Origin: Symploca sp. SIO3C6 | GTDB lineage: Bacteria; Cyanobacteriota; Cyanobacteriia; Cyanobacteriales; Coleofasciculaceae | Direction: 5' to 3' | DNA length: 64,000 bases | Assembly: GCA_010692425.1 (NCBI GenBank) | Contig: JAAHHJ010000014.1 | Coordinates: 1 to 64,000, forward strand | Shown: one piece after another, positions 24,359 through 34,669 of the stretch | How the letters are laid out: each line of letters begins with the position of its first letter | Position numbering within the stretch: the first letter of the stretch is position 1 | Program-made: the position numbers and the translations under genes | The notes under the pieces: model-generated | What the model saw: only the letters and a program-made list of their open reading frames with translations | What the model was told of the DNA's origin: nothing | Database searches by the model: none

Positions 24359-25693
24359 TTACATCAGACTGCCACAGCTTAACAATAAGTACCCATAATC
24401 CTCCAGCCCAGTCAGTGCCTGCTTCACTAATGCCAAAGCCTCCTGCTCAGATGTTGGCTCCAGCGTTACCGGATTCACTGGGCGCAACTTTTGCCATCGC
24501 TCTACCAGCGATGAAATCGATTGAGAAGACTCCACTAGAGGCAATAAACAAGAGGTAACTGCGCTATCTACTAAAGATTGCAATCCAGTAACTGGCAGAT
24601 ATTTACTAATTTCAAACGGCTGTAAATCATTAATACATCTAATCATTTCTGTTTTCACCACAGGTGTTCTCAGCTGAGGATGTAAATGGACTTTTGCTTG
24701 CTGCCAATCAGTTTCCCTCCACTCAGAAACATTAACCCAAAGTTGAGCTTGCTCAGGATGTCCACACCAAAAATCCAACAATCGATGAATAGGATGTAAA
24801 AGCTCAAATAAACGCAATCGTTCTTCTACCGAAATGTCTGGTAAACTCATTGCCAGAAATACTGGTAAATTATCTGGCTCTTTGAACAAGTTCATTAAAT
24901 TCCATTGTCGCCAATTAACCATACTGATAAATTCCAGTTCAGCTGTTCTCAAAGCTGCAAATAAATCAGGAATCGTGTAGCCTTTATCTCCTTGAAAGAG
25001 ATAGTTCATCAACACCGATTGTTTTCCCTCTTCCCCTTCATATTTGGTATTCCAGGTCTTTGCCTTAAGGTCAATATTATTCTTCAAAGCCTTCATGGTT
25101 TCTAAGGCAAGTTCAATTTCCATATCTTCCGGATTGCTATCCATCAAACCCATCATCCGGAATACTTCTTGGGCGCGAAAATAACTAGTGCGCTGAATTG
25201 AACTATGTAGATTACTGCGAATAATCCCCTCTGGCTTGAGTACCGACTTCATTGCTTGGAGTGCAACCGCTGGTTCAGGAAACAGGTAAAGTAACTCGTC
25301 ACAATTAATGTAGTCAAACTCCCAACCCATGTTTGGCAATTCATCAATAGAGAGTTGATGAAATTCGACATTCTCAAAATCATGATAATTTAAACGTTTC
25401 CGAGCTAAATCAAGAGATTGTTCTGAGATATCAATACCAATAATTTGTGCTCCAGGGTTAGCTTCTGCTAACACTAAAGACTTATAGCCACTACCACATC
25501 CTGCATCTAAAATTACTTTTCGTTCCGTATTAATTACCTGTTGATTTCTTAAATAGTAAGGCGTAACCAAATTGTGAATATAAAGGGAGTTCGCCTCATT
25601 TTTCGGAGATTTATTGATCGCCATTCTGGGATAAGGACCAAAATCAAATTGCTGGCGAATTTTTTCTAGTAACTCATTGGATTTGTGATCCAT
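24359..25693 (-). CDS. Class I SAM-dependent methyltransferase with C-terminal extension
   Basis: This 444 aa protein starts at ATG 25693. The methyltransferase core spans about 50-175: VILDAGCGSGYKSLVLAEAN (motif I), IIGIDISEQSLDLARKRL (motif II), FDYINCDELLYLFPEP (motif IV) and SVLKPEGIIRSNLHSS. Residues 230-444 form a second, mostly helical domain without a recognised motif (MVNWRQWNLMNLFKEPDN, LRLFELLHPIHRLLDFW), as in class I methyltransferases carrying a regulatory domain. The substrate is unknown. It stands upstream of the sigma-TPR pair on the same strand; whether the three work together is open. Confidence 0.75.
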   Translation of the reverse strand: MDHKSNELLEKIRQQFDFGPYPRMAINKSPKNEANSLYIHNLVTPYYLRNQQVINTERKVILDAGCGSGYKSLVLAEANPGAQIIGIDISEQSLDLARKRLNYHDFENVEFHQLSIDELPNMGWEFDYINCDELLYLFPEPAVALQAMKSVLKPEGIIRSNLHSSIQRTSYFRAQEVFRMMGLMDSNPEDMEIELALETMKALKNNIDLKAKTWNTKYEGEEGKQSVLMNYLFQGDKGYTIPDLFAALRTAELEFISMVNWRQWNLMNLFKEPDNLPVFLAMSLPDISVEERLRLFELLHPIHRLLDFWCGHPEQAQLWVNVSEWRETDWQQAKVHLHPQLRTPVVKTEMIRCINDLQPFEISKYLPVTGLQSLVDSAVTSCLLPLVESSQSISSLVERWQKLRPVNPVTLEPTSEQEALALVKQALTGLEDYGYLLLSCGSLM

Positions 25694-25915
25694 AGTTGTA
25701 ATCTCCTAATCAGTAAGACAAAAGAAAAGTAATTTTTTACTTTTTATATAATTAAACTAAACTTCACTGAAGTTTATCAACCCACTCTCAAACATAAACA
25801 AATAATTCATCATCAGTCAACATCTTATCTTTTATTTTTTGTTTCATAAGTGTTTTTACGGCATCAATATAAATGATATAATGTAATTATATAAAAATAT
25901 AAAATTATTATAAAT

Positions 25916-26179
25916 ATGAATTTTGAATTTGACAATAATAAAAGTCAGTCAAACAAGGTAAAGCACGGTATCGACTTTGTGGAGGCTCAAACTCTATGGG
26001 ATGATCCAGATCGTCTGGAGGTTCGAGTAAAAACTTGAAATGAGCCTCGGTTTATGATCATTGGCAGAATTGGAACAAAAACTTGGTCGGCAGTGGTTAC
26101 TTATAGAGGCGAGAACATAAGAATTATCTCGGTAAGACGTGCCCGTAACACAGAGGTAGAACTTTATGAAAGCACATGA
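25916..26179 (+). pseudogene. brnT: BrnT-like toxin gene with an internal stop
   Basis: From ATG 25916 the frame reads MNFEFDNNKSQSNKVKHGID, continues through FVEAQTLWDDPDRLEV, stops at TGA 26036-26038 (codon 41), and then resumes with RFMIIGRIGTKTWSAVVTYR and IRIISVRRARNTEVELYES to a TGA at 26177. Motifs such as FEFDxNKxxxNxxKHGIDF, WDDP, the R.. G..... VVTYR strand and IISxRxAR are those of the BrnT ribonuclease toxin. One nonsense codon is the only defect, so inactivation looks recent. It overlaps the antitoxin gene by 14 bases. Confidence 0.75.
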
Positions 26180-26393
26180 TTTTGATCAAAAATTCGATCA
26201 GGGTAAGGAAGACATCATTGATGATCTCGACCTTTCTCAGATGAAACGCCCTGGATATGAACAAAGGAAAATCAATATTGATTTTCCCGTCTGGATGATT
26301 GAATCCCTTGATCATGAAGCCCGTCGCTTGGGGGTTACTCGTCAATCAATCATTAAAATTTGGATTGCTGAACGTCTTAAGCACTCAATATAA
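26166..26393 (+). CDS. brnA: BrnA/CopG-like antitoxin
   Basis: This 75 aa protein starts at ATG 26166, inside the end of the brnT-like frame. The N-terminus is acidic and disordered (KEDIIDDLDLSQMKRPGYEQ) and probably wraps the toxin. The C-terminal part (KINIDFPVWMIESLDHEARR, LGVTRQSIIKIWIAERL) is a ribbon-helix-helix domain. BrnA-type antitoxins bind and repress the shared promoter. Toxin-then-antitoxin order with a short overlap is the normal brnTA layout. It remains intact although its toxin is interrupted. Confidence 0.75.
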   Translation: MKAHDFDQKFDQGKEDIIDDLDLSQMKRPGYEQRKINIDFPVWMIESLDHEARRLGVTRQSIIKIWIAERLKHSI

Positions 26394-26583
26394 ACTTCAA
26401 TTCTTAAGAGTAGTGTAACCATAAGAAATACGGGTGTTGAGGGTTTAAAGAAGGCAAGAGGTTTTATGGAAATTAACCTTTCATAACTTCCTGCCTCCCC
26501 TAATCCCACACTTGCCTTGCCCATTTTGCCGAAAAACCGTTATACTAATTTTTATACGGAGTCGTTATGAGTTTATTTAAACT

Positions 26584-27987
26584 ATGTCCAACCACAATGT
26601 AGAAAACCTAGTAATTATTGGTTCTGGTCCTGCGGGCTACACAGCCGCCATCTACGCAGCACGAGCAAACCTCAAACCCTTAATGTTTGAAGGTTTCCAG
26701 GCTGGGGGCATACCGGGTGGACAACTAATGACTACCACAGAAGTAGAGAACTTTCCTGGCTTTCCCGAAGGAATTACAGGACCTCAATTAATGGAAAGAA
26801 TGAGAGCCCAAGCCGTGCGCTGGGGGACCGAGTGCTATACAGAAGATGTCACCTTTGTGGATTTGAGCCAGCGTCCTTTTATTGTCCGCTCTGCCGAAAG
26901 AGAAGTCAAAGCCAATAGCATTGTGATTGCTACCGGTGCTACTGCTAAACGCTTAAGACTACCAAGTGAAGAACAATACTGGAGCAATGGTATTTCTGCC
27001 TGTGCTATCTGCGATGGCGCTACCCCAATTTTTGCTGGGGAGGAATTAGCAGTAGTAGGAGCAGGAGACTCAGCAGCAGAAGAAGCCATCTATCTCACTA
27101 AATATGGCTCCCACGTCCACATGCTGGTGCGCCGCGACGTCATGCGAGCCAGTAAAACCATGCAAGATAGAGTTCTCAATAACCCAAAAATCACTATTCA
27201 CTGGAATACTCAGCCAGTAGATGTTTTCGGTGAGAATAATCGCATGAGTGGTGTCCAACTCAAAGATACCAAGACTGGTGAGGAACGTGATATAGCAGTT
27301 AAAGGCATGTTCTACGCCATTGGTCATACTCCCAATACTTCCCTATTTAAAGGACAATTGGAACTAGATGAAGTAGGTTACATTGTCACCAAAGCCAATT
27401 CAGTAGAAACCAGTGTCGAAGGCGTTTATGCTGCTGGTGATGTGCAAGACCATGAATTTCGCCAAGCCATCAGTGCGGCTGGTACCGGTTGTATGGCAGC
27501 AATGTCAGCAGAACGTTGGCTCTCTGCTACTAATCTAATTCAAGAATATCATCAACACTTAGAACCAGAACAACCAGTAGCTAAAGCAACTCAAACAGCT
27601 GAAGAAAAACCAGCCGCCACCACAGCAGAAAGCTTCGATATCAACAACACACGTCATTTCGGCGGTTACGCTTTACGTAAACTATTTCATGATAGCGATC
27701 GCTTAATCATGGTAAAATACGTCTCACCAACCTGTGGTCCTTGTCGCACTCTCAAACCAATACTCAACAAAGTAGTAGATGAGTTTGAGGGTAAAATCCA
27801 TTTTGTGGAAATAGATATTGAGGCAGATCCAGAAATTGCTCAAAATGCGATGGTTACAGGTACACCTACAGTGCAGTTCTTTAAAGACAAAGAAATCTTA
27901 ACGCAGCTCAAAGGACTTAAGCAAAAGAGCGAGTATCGTCAGACGATTGAAAAATATCTAACAGCTGAAGTTGCAGCTAGCAAATAG
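26584..27987 (+). CDS. NADPH-thioredoxin reductase fused to thioredoxin (NTRC type)
   Basis: The protein is 467 aa. Residues 1-315 are a thioredoxin reductase: FAD site [20 protein letters not shown], redox pair [15 protein letters not shown] site [15 protein letters not shown] and the late FAD motif [15 protein letters not shown]. After a linker rich in Ala/Glu/Pro, residues about 360-460 are a thioredoxin with the active site [12 protein letters not shown]. This fusion, NTRC, passes electrons from NADPH to 2-Cys peroxiredoxins and other targets in cyanobacteria and chloroplasts, especially in darkness. Both active sites are intact. It is monocistronic as far as can be seen. Confidence 0.93.
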   Translation: MSNHNVENLVIIGSGPAGYTAAIYAARANLKPLMFEGFQAGGIPGGQLMTTTEVENFPGFPEGITGPQLMERMRAQAVRWGTECYTEDVTFVDLSQRPFIVRSAEREVKANSIVIATGATAKRLRLPSEEQYWSNGISACAICDGATPIFAGEELAVVGAGDSAAEEAIYLTKYGSHVHMLVRRDVMRASKTMQDRVLNNPKITIHWNTQPVDVFGENNRMSGVQLKDTKTGEERDIAVKGMFYAIGHTPNTSLFKGQLELDEVGYIVTKANSVETSVEGVYAAGDVQDHEFRQAISAAGTGCMAAMSAERWLSATNLIQEYHQHLEPEQPVAKATQTAEEKPAATTAESFDINNTRHFGGYALRKLFHDSDRLIMVKYVSPTCGPCRTLKPILNKVVDEFEGKIHFVEIDIEADPEIAQNAMVTGTPTVQFFKDKEILTQLKGLKQKSEYRQTIEKYLTAEVAASK

Positions 27988-28126
27988 TGTTTTCTGCAAT
28001 AGTACTTCGGGTAAAGAATATGTAAAGAAAAAGTGCAGGAGTTATCAGTTGTGCCACCAATATTCAGAATCAACAATCAAAGGTTTTGTTTCCTGAATTC
28101 CTGTAACTCCTGTAGCTTCTAATCCC

Positions 28127-29005
28127 ATGACATCACCCAAACAATCTTTGCCCCGTTTTCTAAATTTCTATGGCCGTTCGAGTCTTTCAATACAATTGAT
28201 GGTGGTAGGAGTAATAATCACACTTTTCTTTGTGTTAGTAGCGGTCATGGCTCCCAGCTTGCAAGCTTGGGAATGGCTGCAAAACCCGAGAGAATCTCTA
28301 AGTAACCCCATCCTTGAGCCACCAGGAGTCCGTTATTGGTTTGGCACGACGCGCCAGGGCTACGATGTTTTCTCTCGAACCTTGTTTGGCACTCAAGCGG
28401 CTTTACAAGTAGTAATTCTAGCCACCTCACTAAGTCTAATCATTGGCGTACCCCTAGGCTTAGTTAGTGGTTATACAGGTGGTAAATTAGACCGGGTGCT
28501 TCTATTCTTAATGGACACAATCTATACCCTACCAGGACTGTTATTATCAGTAACACTAGCATTTGTGGTAGGACGAGGGGTGATCAACGCTGCCATTGCC
28601 CTCAGCATTTCCTATGTACCCCAGTATTATCGAGTCGTCCGTAACCATACCGCCAGCGTCAAAAACGAACTGTTTATTGAAGCGGCACAAGCAATGGGTG
28701 CTTCCACACCAAGAATTTTGTCTCGCTATCTGTTTTTCAATGTTATCGGCAGTGTACCAGTATTATTTACCCTCAACGCCGCTGACGCAATTTTAATCTT
28801 GGGAAGTTTAGGCTTTTTGGGACTAGGATTGCCAGAACAGACGCCAGAATGGGGTCACGATTTGCGCCAAGCCCTCGATGCTTTGCCTACTGGAATTTGG
28901 TGGACAGCACTTTTCCCTGGTTTAGCAATGACATTGATGGTAGTAGGTTTGTCTTTACTGGGAGAGGGTTTAAGTGAGTTAATTAATCCCAGAGATAGCA
29001 AATAA
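28127..29005 (+). CDS. ABC transporter permease, DppC/OppC type
   Basis: This 292 aa protein has about six membrane spans. The N-terminal span (about 22-46, IQLMVVGVIITLFFVLVAVM) is followed by the periplasmic loop with YWFGTTRQGYDVFSRTLFGT, the signature of the OppC/DppC family. The EAA loop is FIEAAQAMGASTPRILSRYL, which contacts the ATPase. The end LLGEGLSELINPRDSK is also typical. Such permeases work with a DppB-like permease, ATPases and a binding protein to import peptides or nickel. None of these partners is adjacent, so it is probably a scattered subunit, as is common in cyanobacteria. Confidence 0.85.
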   Translation: MTSPKQSLPRFLNFYGRSSLSIQLMVVGVIITLFFVLVAVMAPSLQAWEWLQNPRESLSNPILEPPGVRYWFGTTRQGYDVFSRTLFGTQAALQVVILATSLSLIIGVPLGLVSGYTGGKLDRVLLFLMDTIYTLPGLLLSVTLAFVVGRGVINAAIALSISYVPQYYRVVRNHTASVKNELFIEAAQAMGASTPRILSRYLFFNVIGSVPVLFTLNAADAILILGSLGFLGLGLPEQTPEWGHDLRQALDALPTGIWWTALFPGLAMTLMVVGLSLLGEGLSELINPRDSK

Positions 29006-29011
29006 ACATCT

Positions 29012-29046
29012 GGAAGGAGATGTGGAGATGGGGAGATGGGGAGATG
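29012..29046 (+). repeat. GGGGAGAT-type tandem array
   Basis: About four GGAGATGG/GGGGAGAT units between the permease and the trmJ-like gene. Similar arrays are at 38435-38480, 50705-50780, 53199-53262 and, reversed, 56496-56556. Confidence 0.7.
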
Positions 29047-29137
29047 AATCTTTACGTTTTGTTTCTAAAGTCAATTTGAATAATTTATTTCTTAGAGTTC
29101 CCTATATTTGTATATTTGTCACAGAAAGCCAACACTG

Positions 29138-29941
29138 ATGGGATTAGCAGATGTCAGGATTATCTTAGTAGAACCAGAAGGACCTTTAAATGTGGGTTCC
29201 GTCGCCCGCATCATGAAAAATATGGGGCTGCATCGACTAGTGCTGGTAAATCCCCAATGTGATCCTTTAGGGATGGAAGCACGGCAAATGGCAGTTCACG
29301 GTTCAGATATCTTAGAAGCAGCGCTACAGGTAACAACTATACCTGAAGCCTTATTAGGGTGTCACAGAGCAATTGCCACTACTGCCCGCCCCCGTAGCTT
29401 GCCCACTACACTGGAAAACCCTAGGACTGCACTACCTTGGTTACTAGAGGAGGGGATTAGCTCAGCTTTAATTTTTGGATCTGAACCAAGGGGCCTAAGC
29501 AATGTAGAACTAAATTATGCCCAAAGGTTTGTCTGTATCCCTTCTAGTTCTGAGTATCCAGCTTTAAACCTCGCTCAATCAGTTGCCATTTGCTGCTACG
29601 AACTCTACCACAGTACCCAGCAGCTTAAACCAATAGAGAGTGGTCATTATTCCTCTACTCCCCACCCCCAACTCTCCACCCCCTCTTCAGAAGCAGTTGC
29701 TCCCTTGGAGGTCATTGAAGGTTACTATGAACACCTAGAAGCTATATTGCTGAAAATCGGTTATCTTTATCCTCATACGACCCAAGCACGCATGGAAAAG
29801 TTCCGACGTCTGTTAAACCGGGCAACGCCAACGAGCACAGAAGTTGCTATGCTCAGAGGGATTTTACGTCAAATGGAATGGGCGTTACAATTGCCATCAA
29901 AGTCCTTTGTCGATGAGACCTCGGAGTCAAAGGAATCCTAG
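29138..29941 (+). CDS. trmJ: TrmJ-like tRNA 2'-O-methyltransferase (SpoU/TrmH family)
   Basis: About 267 aa from ATG 29138 (MGLADVRIILVEPEGPLNVG); a longer TTG frame from 29108 lacks support. The SPOUT knot motifs are present: EPEGPLNVGSVARIMKNMGL (motif 1, with the catalytic Asn-x-x-x-x-x-Arg type set), ALIFGSEPRGLSNVELN (motif 2) and IPSSSEYPALNLAQSVAICC (motif 3). The C-terminal helical extension (about 200-267, RMEKFRRLLNRATPTSTEVA and MLRGILRQMEWAL) is characteristic of TrmJ, which methylates position 32 of several tRNAs. It acts in the cytosol. The neighbours are unrelated. Confidence 0.85.
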   Translation: MGLADVRIILVEPEGPLNVGSVARIMKNMGLHRLVLVNPQCDPLGMEARQMAVHGSDILEAALQVTTIPEALLGCHRAIATTARPRSLPTTLENPRTALPWLLEEGISSALIFGSEPRGLSNVELNYAQRFVCIPSSSEYPALNLAQSVAICCYELYHSTQQLKPIESGHYSSTPHPQLSTPSSEAVAPLEVIEGYYEHLEAILLKIGYLYPHTTQARMEKFRRLLNRATPTSTEVAMLRGILRQMEWALQLPSKSFVDETSESKES

Positions 29942-29981
29942 TTAGTTGTGCAAGGAGGTGTTTAGGAGTGGCAGCGTTTTT

Positions 29982-30355
29982 GACATCCTCCCAGCGCTAA
30001 AAGCTCGGGATTCCTAAACCTCGCAATTTAGATTTGGAGCTTCTTCCACATCTGCGTACACTACCAACTCGCGTTAGTTATGTCCCCGTCTTACGTCATG
30101 TCCACAGACTTAAGGGCCCATTGCAGAGTCCCGATTCCGCAAGCCCTGCGGTACGGAGTCTTACAAGACTTGGTACTTGTTGCTTAGGCTTTTTACCAAG
30201 CTTTGCATTCCTAGCCGGAACTCCCTAAACCTAGTTTTTCAAGATGCTAATACCTACTGCTTGGTTCTCGCGTTCGGTATCTTGTTATTGTACAACTATG
30301 TGGAGGCGCGGTTTTCCTCCCATCGGTAAAACCGAGGGTTGACCGCTGCGAAATT
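29982..30355 (-). mobile_element. Internally deleted IS605-type remnant (MITE-like)
   Basis: The right segment (30300-30355, GGAGGCGCGGTTTTCCTCCC with hairpin CGGT-AAA-ACCG) is related to the left-end region at 191-243 and has the same orientation. The left segment (29982-30015, GACATCCTCCCAGCGCTAAA) is a typical right-end hairpin. Minus-strand reading between them shows the end of a tnpB (RACGIGTLQW...VDMT then stop) directly joined to other short fragments, so most of the transposase gene is missing. It ends 2-3 bases before the start codon of the serine hydrolase gene. Confidence 0.6.
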
Positions 30356-30357
30356 AG

Positions 30358-31977
30358 ATGAATAGAGGGCGTAAGCCTGAAAATCAGGAACAGCACAATC
30401 ACTCAATTCGCCATGGTTTGAGTCAGCCTAGGACTCACCACAAACATCCTTCTCGACAAAAGGTGAGACGGATAAATCTAATCGAGCCAGGGCCATTCCC
30501 TTCCAGAAGTGCTTCGGAGCAAGGCAAGGGTAGGCAACTGACGCCTTCTCAGCAGCTAACACCTCAGCAGACAACAGTGCAACCAGACTACTACACCCGT
30601 TCTCAGCAAGCACAACCTGCTCAAATTAGACCAACTCAAGCACAATTGAGAGCTGTGCGTGGGTCAAATTCACAGACAAGAGCTCAGGCAGGTTTGAGAA
30701 ATAATCGACAACCCCTTTCCGAAACACCCCATTCTAGGCGCTTTAAATCTCTGATTGATTCAGGTAAACTTGGTCGCAAACGCAAGCGATTACAAAATTC
30801 TCAGATAGTATCTCAATCAACAACTCCAAGGCAAAAACATCTTGGTAGAGATTCCCAGCAACGCCATCGTCTCCAACCTGCTAGAAATCCAAGAGGGCCT
30901 AAAGTTAGGCGTTATCCAAAACCCCCCGACAACAGACTGGTTTACGGGGTTAGACTGTTGATTATGGGAATTGGTCTTGCCGCAATTGGGGGAACTCTGT
31001 TATCTTCTTTAGAACCAACGACACGAGCCTCAGTTCAAGCGAATGAGACTGCCGAAGTTAAAATCGAGCAAAGCTACAGGACTCTTAGTAGTGTCACACC
31101 ACTACCTCTACGCCAAGAAATACCCCAATTAAAAGCTCAAATGCACGAGATCGTGGCGCAAAACCCCAATTTGCAACCGGGAGTATTTTTGTTAGACCTA
31201 GATACAGGTGCCTATCTTGACTGGGACTCTCGCTCTACCTTTGCTGCTGCTAGCACGATTAAAGTACCAATTTTAGTTGCTTTCTTTCAAGCCCTTGATG
31301 CTGGTAAAGTCCGCTTGGATGAAACTCTGATCATGGAATCAGAAATGATTGCAACTGGTTCCGGTGATATGCAGTATCAACAACCAGGAACACAATACAC
31401 AGCTCTGGAAGTAATAACCAAGATGATTGCTATTAGTGATAATACCGCTAGTAACATGATTATCGCTCGACTTGGTGGTGCTGAGGCACTCAATCAGCAG
31501 TTTCGCTCTTGGGGTTTGGCAACCACAGCAATCCGCAACCTACTACCAGACTTAGAAGGAACCAATACTACTAGTCCTAGAGAAATAGCGCGTTTGATGT
31601 CTATTGTCAATCAAGGGCAATTGTTGTCACTGCGCTCCCGTGATCGACTACTGGATATTATGCGGCAAACCCAGAATGATTCACTGCTACCCCAGGGACT
31701 AGGAAATGGTGCTACTATTGCCCATAAAACTGGTAACATCGGCTCAGTTCTAGCTGATGTGGGGATAGTGGATATGCCTACGGGCAAGCGTTATCTTATT
31801 GCTGTCATGGTTAAGCGTCCCCACGATGATGCCAGCGCCCAAAAGCTGATCCGCGATATTTCTCGCACAGCTTATGACTATTTTAACGAGCCTCGCACTA
31901 CCCCGAACACAACCTCAATGCCTACAGGGAGTACTGCAACACTCATTAGTGCAATTACTCCTCATATTAAGGATTAG
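30358..31977 (+). CDS. Class A beta-lactamase-like serine hydrolase with long basic N-terminus
   Basis: The protein is 539 aa. Residues 1-195 are basic and rich in Gln, Pro, Arg and His and look disordered. One membrane span follows (about 200-220, LLIMGIGLAAIGGTLLSSLE), so the catalytic domain is periplasmic. That domain (about 255-515) has the three class A motifs: STIK in FAAASTIKVPIL, SDN in AISDNTASNMI and KTG in IAHKTGNIGSV. An omega-loop-type Glu (LLPDLEGTNTTS) is also visible. Cyanobacterial members of this group may be penicillin-binding or cell-wall enzymes rather than resistance enzymes. A transposon remnant touches the start codon, so the original 5' end may have been altered. Confidence 0.8.
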   Translation: MNRGRKPENQEQHNHSIRHGLSQPRTHHKHPSRQKVRRINLIEPGPFPSRSASEQGKGRQLTPSQQLTPQQTTVQPDYYTRSQQAQPAQIRPTQAQLRAVRGSNSQTRAQAGLRNNRQPLSETPHSRRFKSLIDSGKLGRKRKRLQNSQIVSQSTTPRQKHLGRDSQQRHRLQPARNPRGPKVRRYPKPPDNRLVYGVRLLIMGIGLAAIGGTLLSSLEPTTRASVQANETAEVKIEQSYRTLSSVTPLPLRQEIPQLKAQMHEIVAQNPNLQPGVFLLDLDTGAYLDWDSRSTFAAASTIKVPILVAFFQALDAGKVRLDETLIMESEMIATGSGDMQYQQPGTQYTALEVITKMIAISDNTASNMIIARLGGAEALNQQFRSWGLATTAIRNLLPDLEGTNTTSPREIARLMSIVNQGQLLSLRSRDRLLDIMRQTQNDSLLPQGLGNGATIAHKTGNIGSVLADVGIVDMPTGKRYLIAVMVKRPHDDASAQKLIRDISRTAYDYFNEPRTTPNTTSMPTGSTATLISAITPHIKD

Positions 31978-32047
31978 CTCAAAGTTTGCTACAAATACTT
32001 TTTAAGCAATAAGTTTTAATTAAAAATAAATAAATGCTCCTATTGTC

Positions 32048-32080
32048 ACTTATTACTTATTACTTATTACTTATTACTTA
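32048..32080 (-). repeat. Heptamer tandem array (TTATTAC)n
   Basis: About four to five copies of CTTATTA/TTATTAC between two convergent genes. It is the reverse complement of the 15768 array. Confidence 0.75.
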
Positions 32081-32152
32081 AAATCATACTATTTGTAGCA
32101 TTTTCTCTATCTGACCTTAGAATACAATCCCAATCTTTAGTTGCCCAAGAAC

Positions 32153-33124
<972 letters not shown>

Positions 33125-33206
33125 CTACAGTTTGGCGATCGCGATTAACTATCTTCAGGATCTTATAAGTAGTCGGACATAAATAAAAGCAACTGTGTAA
33201 ACAATT

Positions 33207-33434
33207 ATGAAATCGCCCGGAGTTACCTTACACCCTACACCCTACAATATTAATTTCTCTCAAGTAGCGATCACACCTCTAAAAATCCAACTTCTGCACC
33301 GTTACCCAAAGACGCACTGGCAGGTCAACTTTGTCGAACAGACCACTGGTAGGTTTCGCTTTTATCTGAGTGGTCAGAAAGTTAGATTTGAGCCTACCAG
33401 AATCAGGAAAAAACCCATTGCATACACTACGTAA
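33207..33434 (+). CDS. Small hypothetical protein
   Basis: This 75 aa basic protein is divergent from por. After a stretch partly made of CACCCTA tandem units (VTLHPTPYNIN), it reads VAITPLKIQLLHRYPKTHWQ, then VNFVEQTTGRFRFYLSGQKV, which looks like a pair of beta strands in a real small domain. No family is recognised. Support is moderate: the composition is protein-like, but no clear SD is visible. Confidence 0.45.
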   Translation: MKSPGVTLHPTPYNINFSQVAITPLKIQLLHRYPKTHWQVNFVEQTTGRFRFYLSGQKVRFEPTRIRKKPIAYTT

Positions 33435-33503
33435 AGCTTTTGCAACCATCTTAACCGGATTGAACTGTTTGATTAACTGGTGCAGATGCCGACTGGGTCT
33501 AGT

Positions 33504-33917
33504 TTAACTCTGAGCTAATTTCGCACTAGGTGAGTAAGTGAATTTATCGGGCATCCTAGTTGCCCAGAGATCAGCATTGGTTAGGTCAGCTCTGAGTAAT
33601 TTAGCATCCCTTAGGTCTGCTGAGCGCAAATCAGCTTCTATGAACAGAGTCTCCTTAAGGAAGGAGCGGCGCAAGTTAGCTTGGAAAAGTCTTGCCCCCG
33701 TAAAATTGACTCTTTCGAGATGTGCTCCATACAAATTGGCAAAGCTAAGATTGGCAAGCTTTAAGTTAGCTTCTGTTAACACAGCTCTGCTGAGATCGGC
33801 TCCTTTCAAATTAATCTGACTCAAACCAATGCAACTGAGGTCGACACCGCTTAGATTAACGCCGGAAAAATCCCGCTCTCCTGCTGCATATCGTTTTATA
33901 AGTTCATTAGTATCCAT
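33504..33917 (-). CDS. Pentapeptide repeat protein
   Basis: 137 aa from ATG 33917; an upstream ATG at 33965 would add a basic tail without support. After a short helix (MDTNELIKRYAAGERDFSGV) come about 18 pentapeptides of the A(D/N)LXX type (LSGVDLSCIG, LKGADLSRAVLTEANLKLAN, ADLRSADLRDAKLLRADLTN), forming a right-handed quadrilateral beta helix. The N-terminal ELIKRYAAGERDFSGVNLSG lead-in is common in cyanobacterial members. The role is generally unknown; some pentapeptide proteins mimic DNA or bind partners. It is monocistronic. Confidence 0.85.
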   Translation of the reverse strand: MDTNELIKRYAAGERDFSGVNLSGVDLSCIGLSQINLKGADLSRAVLTEANLKLANLSFANLYGAHLERVNFTGARLFQANLRRSFLKETLFIEADLRSADLRDAKLLRADLTNADLWATRMPDKFTYSPSAKLAQS

Positions 33918-33965
33918 TTTGTTTGATTTATTCCTTGCTTGAGTTTCTTTCCTTCGACAGCTCAC

Positions 33966-34294
33966 TTAAGCAGCCTAAAGCGTTAGTTGCTCTACAATGT
34001 AGTGTTGAACACCACGTTAAGCTAGCTAATTTTTGAATGATGCCACTTGGCATTATTTTTATTGCTAATTATTAGTGAAAAACTTCTCTAAATTGTGACC
34101 GTTTGATTTCTCCAAGCTATCGTCACTAAATAACGTGCATTCTAGTGCAGGTCAGGGGAAATAACCCATCAGTTAGCCAGAGGTTGAAAAACGAAATTCC
34201 AATCGGTAAGCTGATGGGTAACTACCCTAGAGCTGTACTAGTAATGAAGATAATTCTTAGGAAAGCTCAGAATTAGATAATACTTCTACAAACC
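33966..34294. other. Intergenic region with two hairpins
   Basis: No gene is seen. ATGCCA-CT-TGGCAT at 34038-34051 and the long-range pair ACCCATCAG (34164-34172) / CTGATGGGT (34211-34219) could form RNA or operator structures. Their role is unknown. Confidence 0.4.
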
Positions 34295-34669
34295 TCAACA
34301 TATTGGCTCGTGAACATTACTGGTGCAGGGATTAGGTTCTGTTTTAACTGGTAGGCAGGTGACGCCCAAATACTCTCTCATCTTTGCCTGCTGGTCTTTG
34401 TAGAAGTTTCGGTCATTTTCCTCTAGCAGGTTAAGCTCATGTCCAAGAAAGTGATTGCTCTCATCCATCCAGAAGTTGAGTTGACTATCACAATTAGCTA
34501 ATTCTAGAATCTCTGCCAGCCTTTCTTCTTCTAATTCTGAAAGCTCTTTTCGGCTCATCAATACGCAGTATTCTCGAACAATTTCCCTCAAAGATGGGGC
34601 TAATAAAGGATTTTGAGGCTCAGAGTTGTGGAGGATCTTTCGTGGCGGGAGGTTGGAGAGCGCCTGCAA
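34295..34669 (-). CDS. Hypothetical protein, acidic helical
   Basis: This frame of up to 124 aa starts at ATG 34669. The convincing part begins near residue 22 (LLAPSLREIVREYCVLMSRK) and continues ELSELEEERLAEILELANCD and LGHELNLLEENDRNFYKDQQ, predominantly helical and acidic. The first ~20 codons overlap an opposite-strand sigma-like fragment, so the true start may be internal (for example the Met of MSRKELSELEE). I do not recognise the family. It has the flavour of conserved cyanobacterial hypotheticals. Confidence 0.55.
   Translation of the reverse strand: MQALSNLPPRKILHNSEPQNPLLAPSLREIVREYCVLMSRKELSELEEERLAEILELANCDSQLNFWMDESNHFLGHELNLLEENDRNFYKDQQAKMREYLGVTCLPVKTEPNPCTSNVHEPIC

Noticed and set aside
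24220-24558. 112 aa plus-strand ORF
   Set aside because: Most of it is antisense to the C-terminal part of the methyltransferase; low-complexity Pro/Ala composition and no SD.
30034-30228. 64 aa plus-strand ORF
   Set aside because: It lies wholly inside the IS605-type remnant on the strand opposite to the tnpB fragments; it is a known kind of spurious ORF in such elements.
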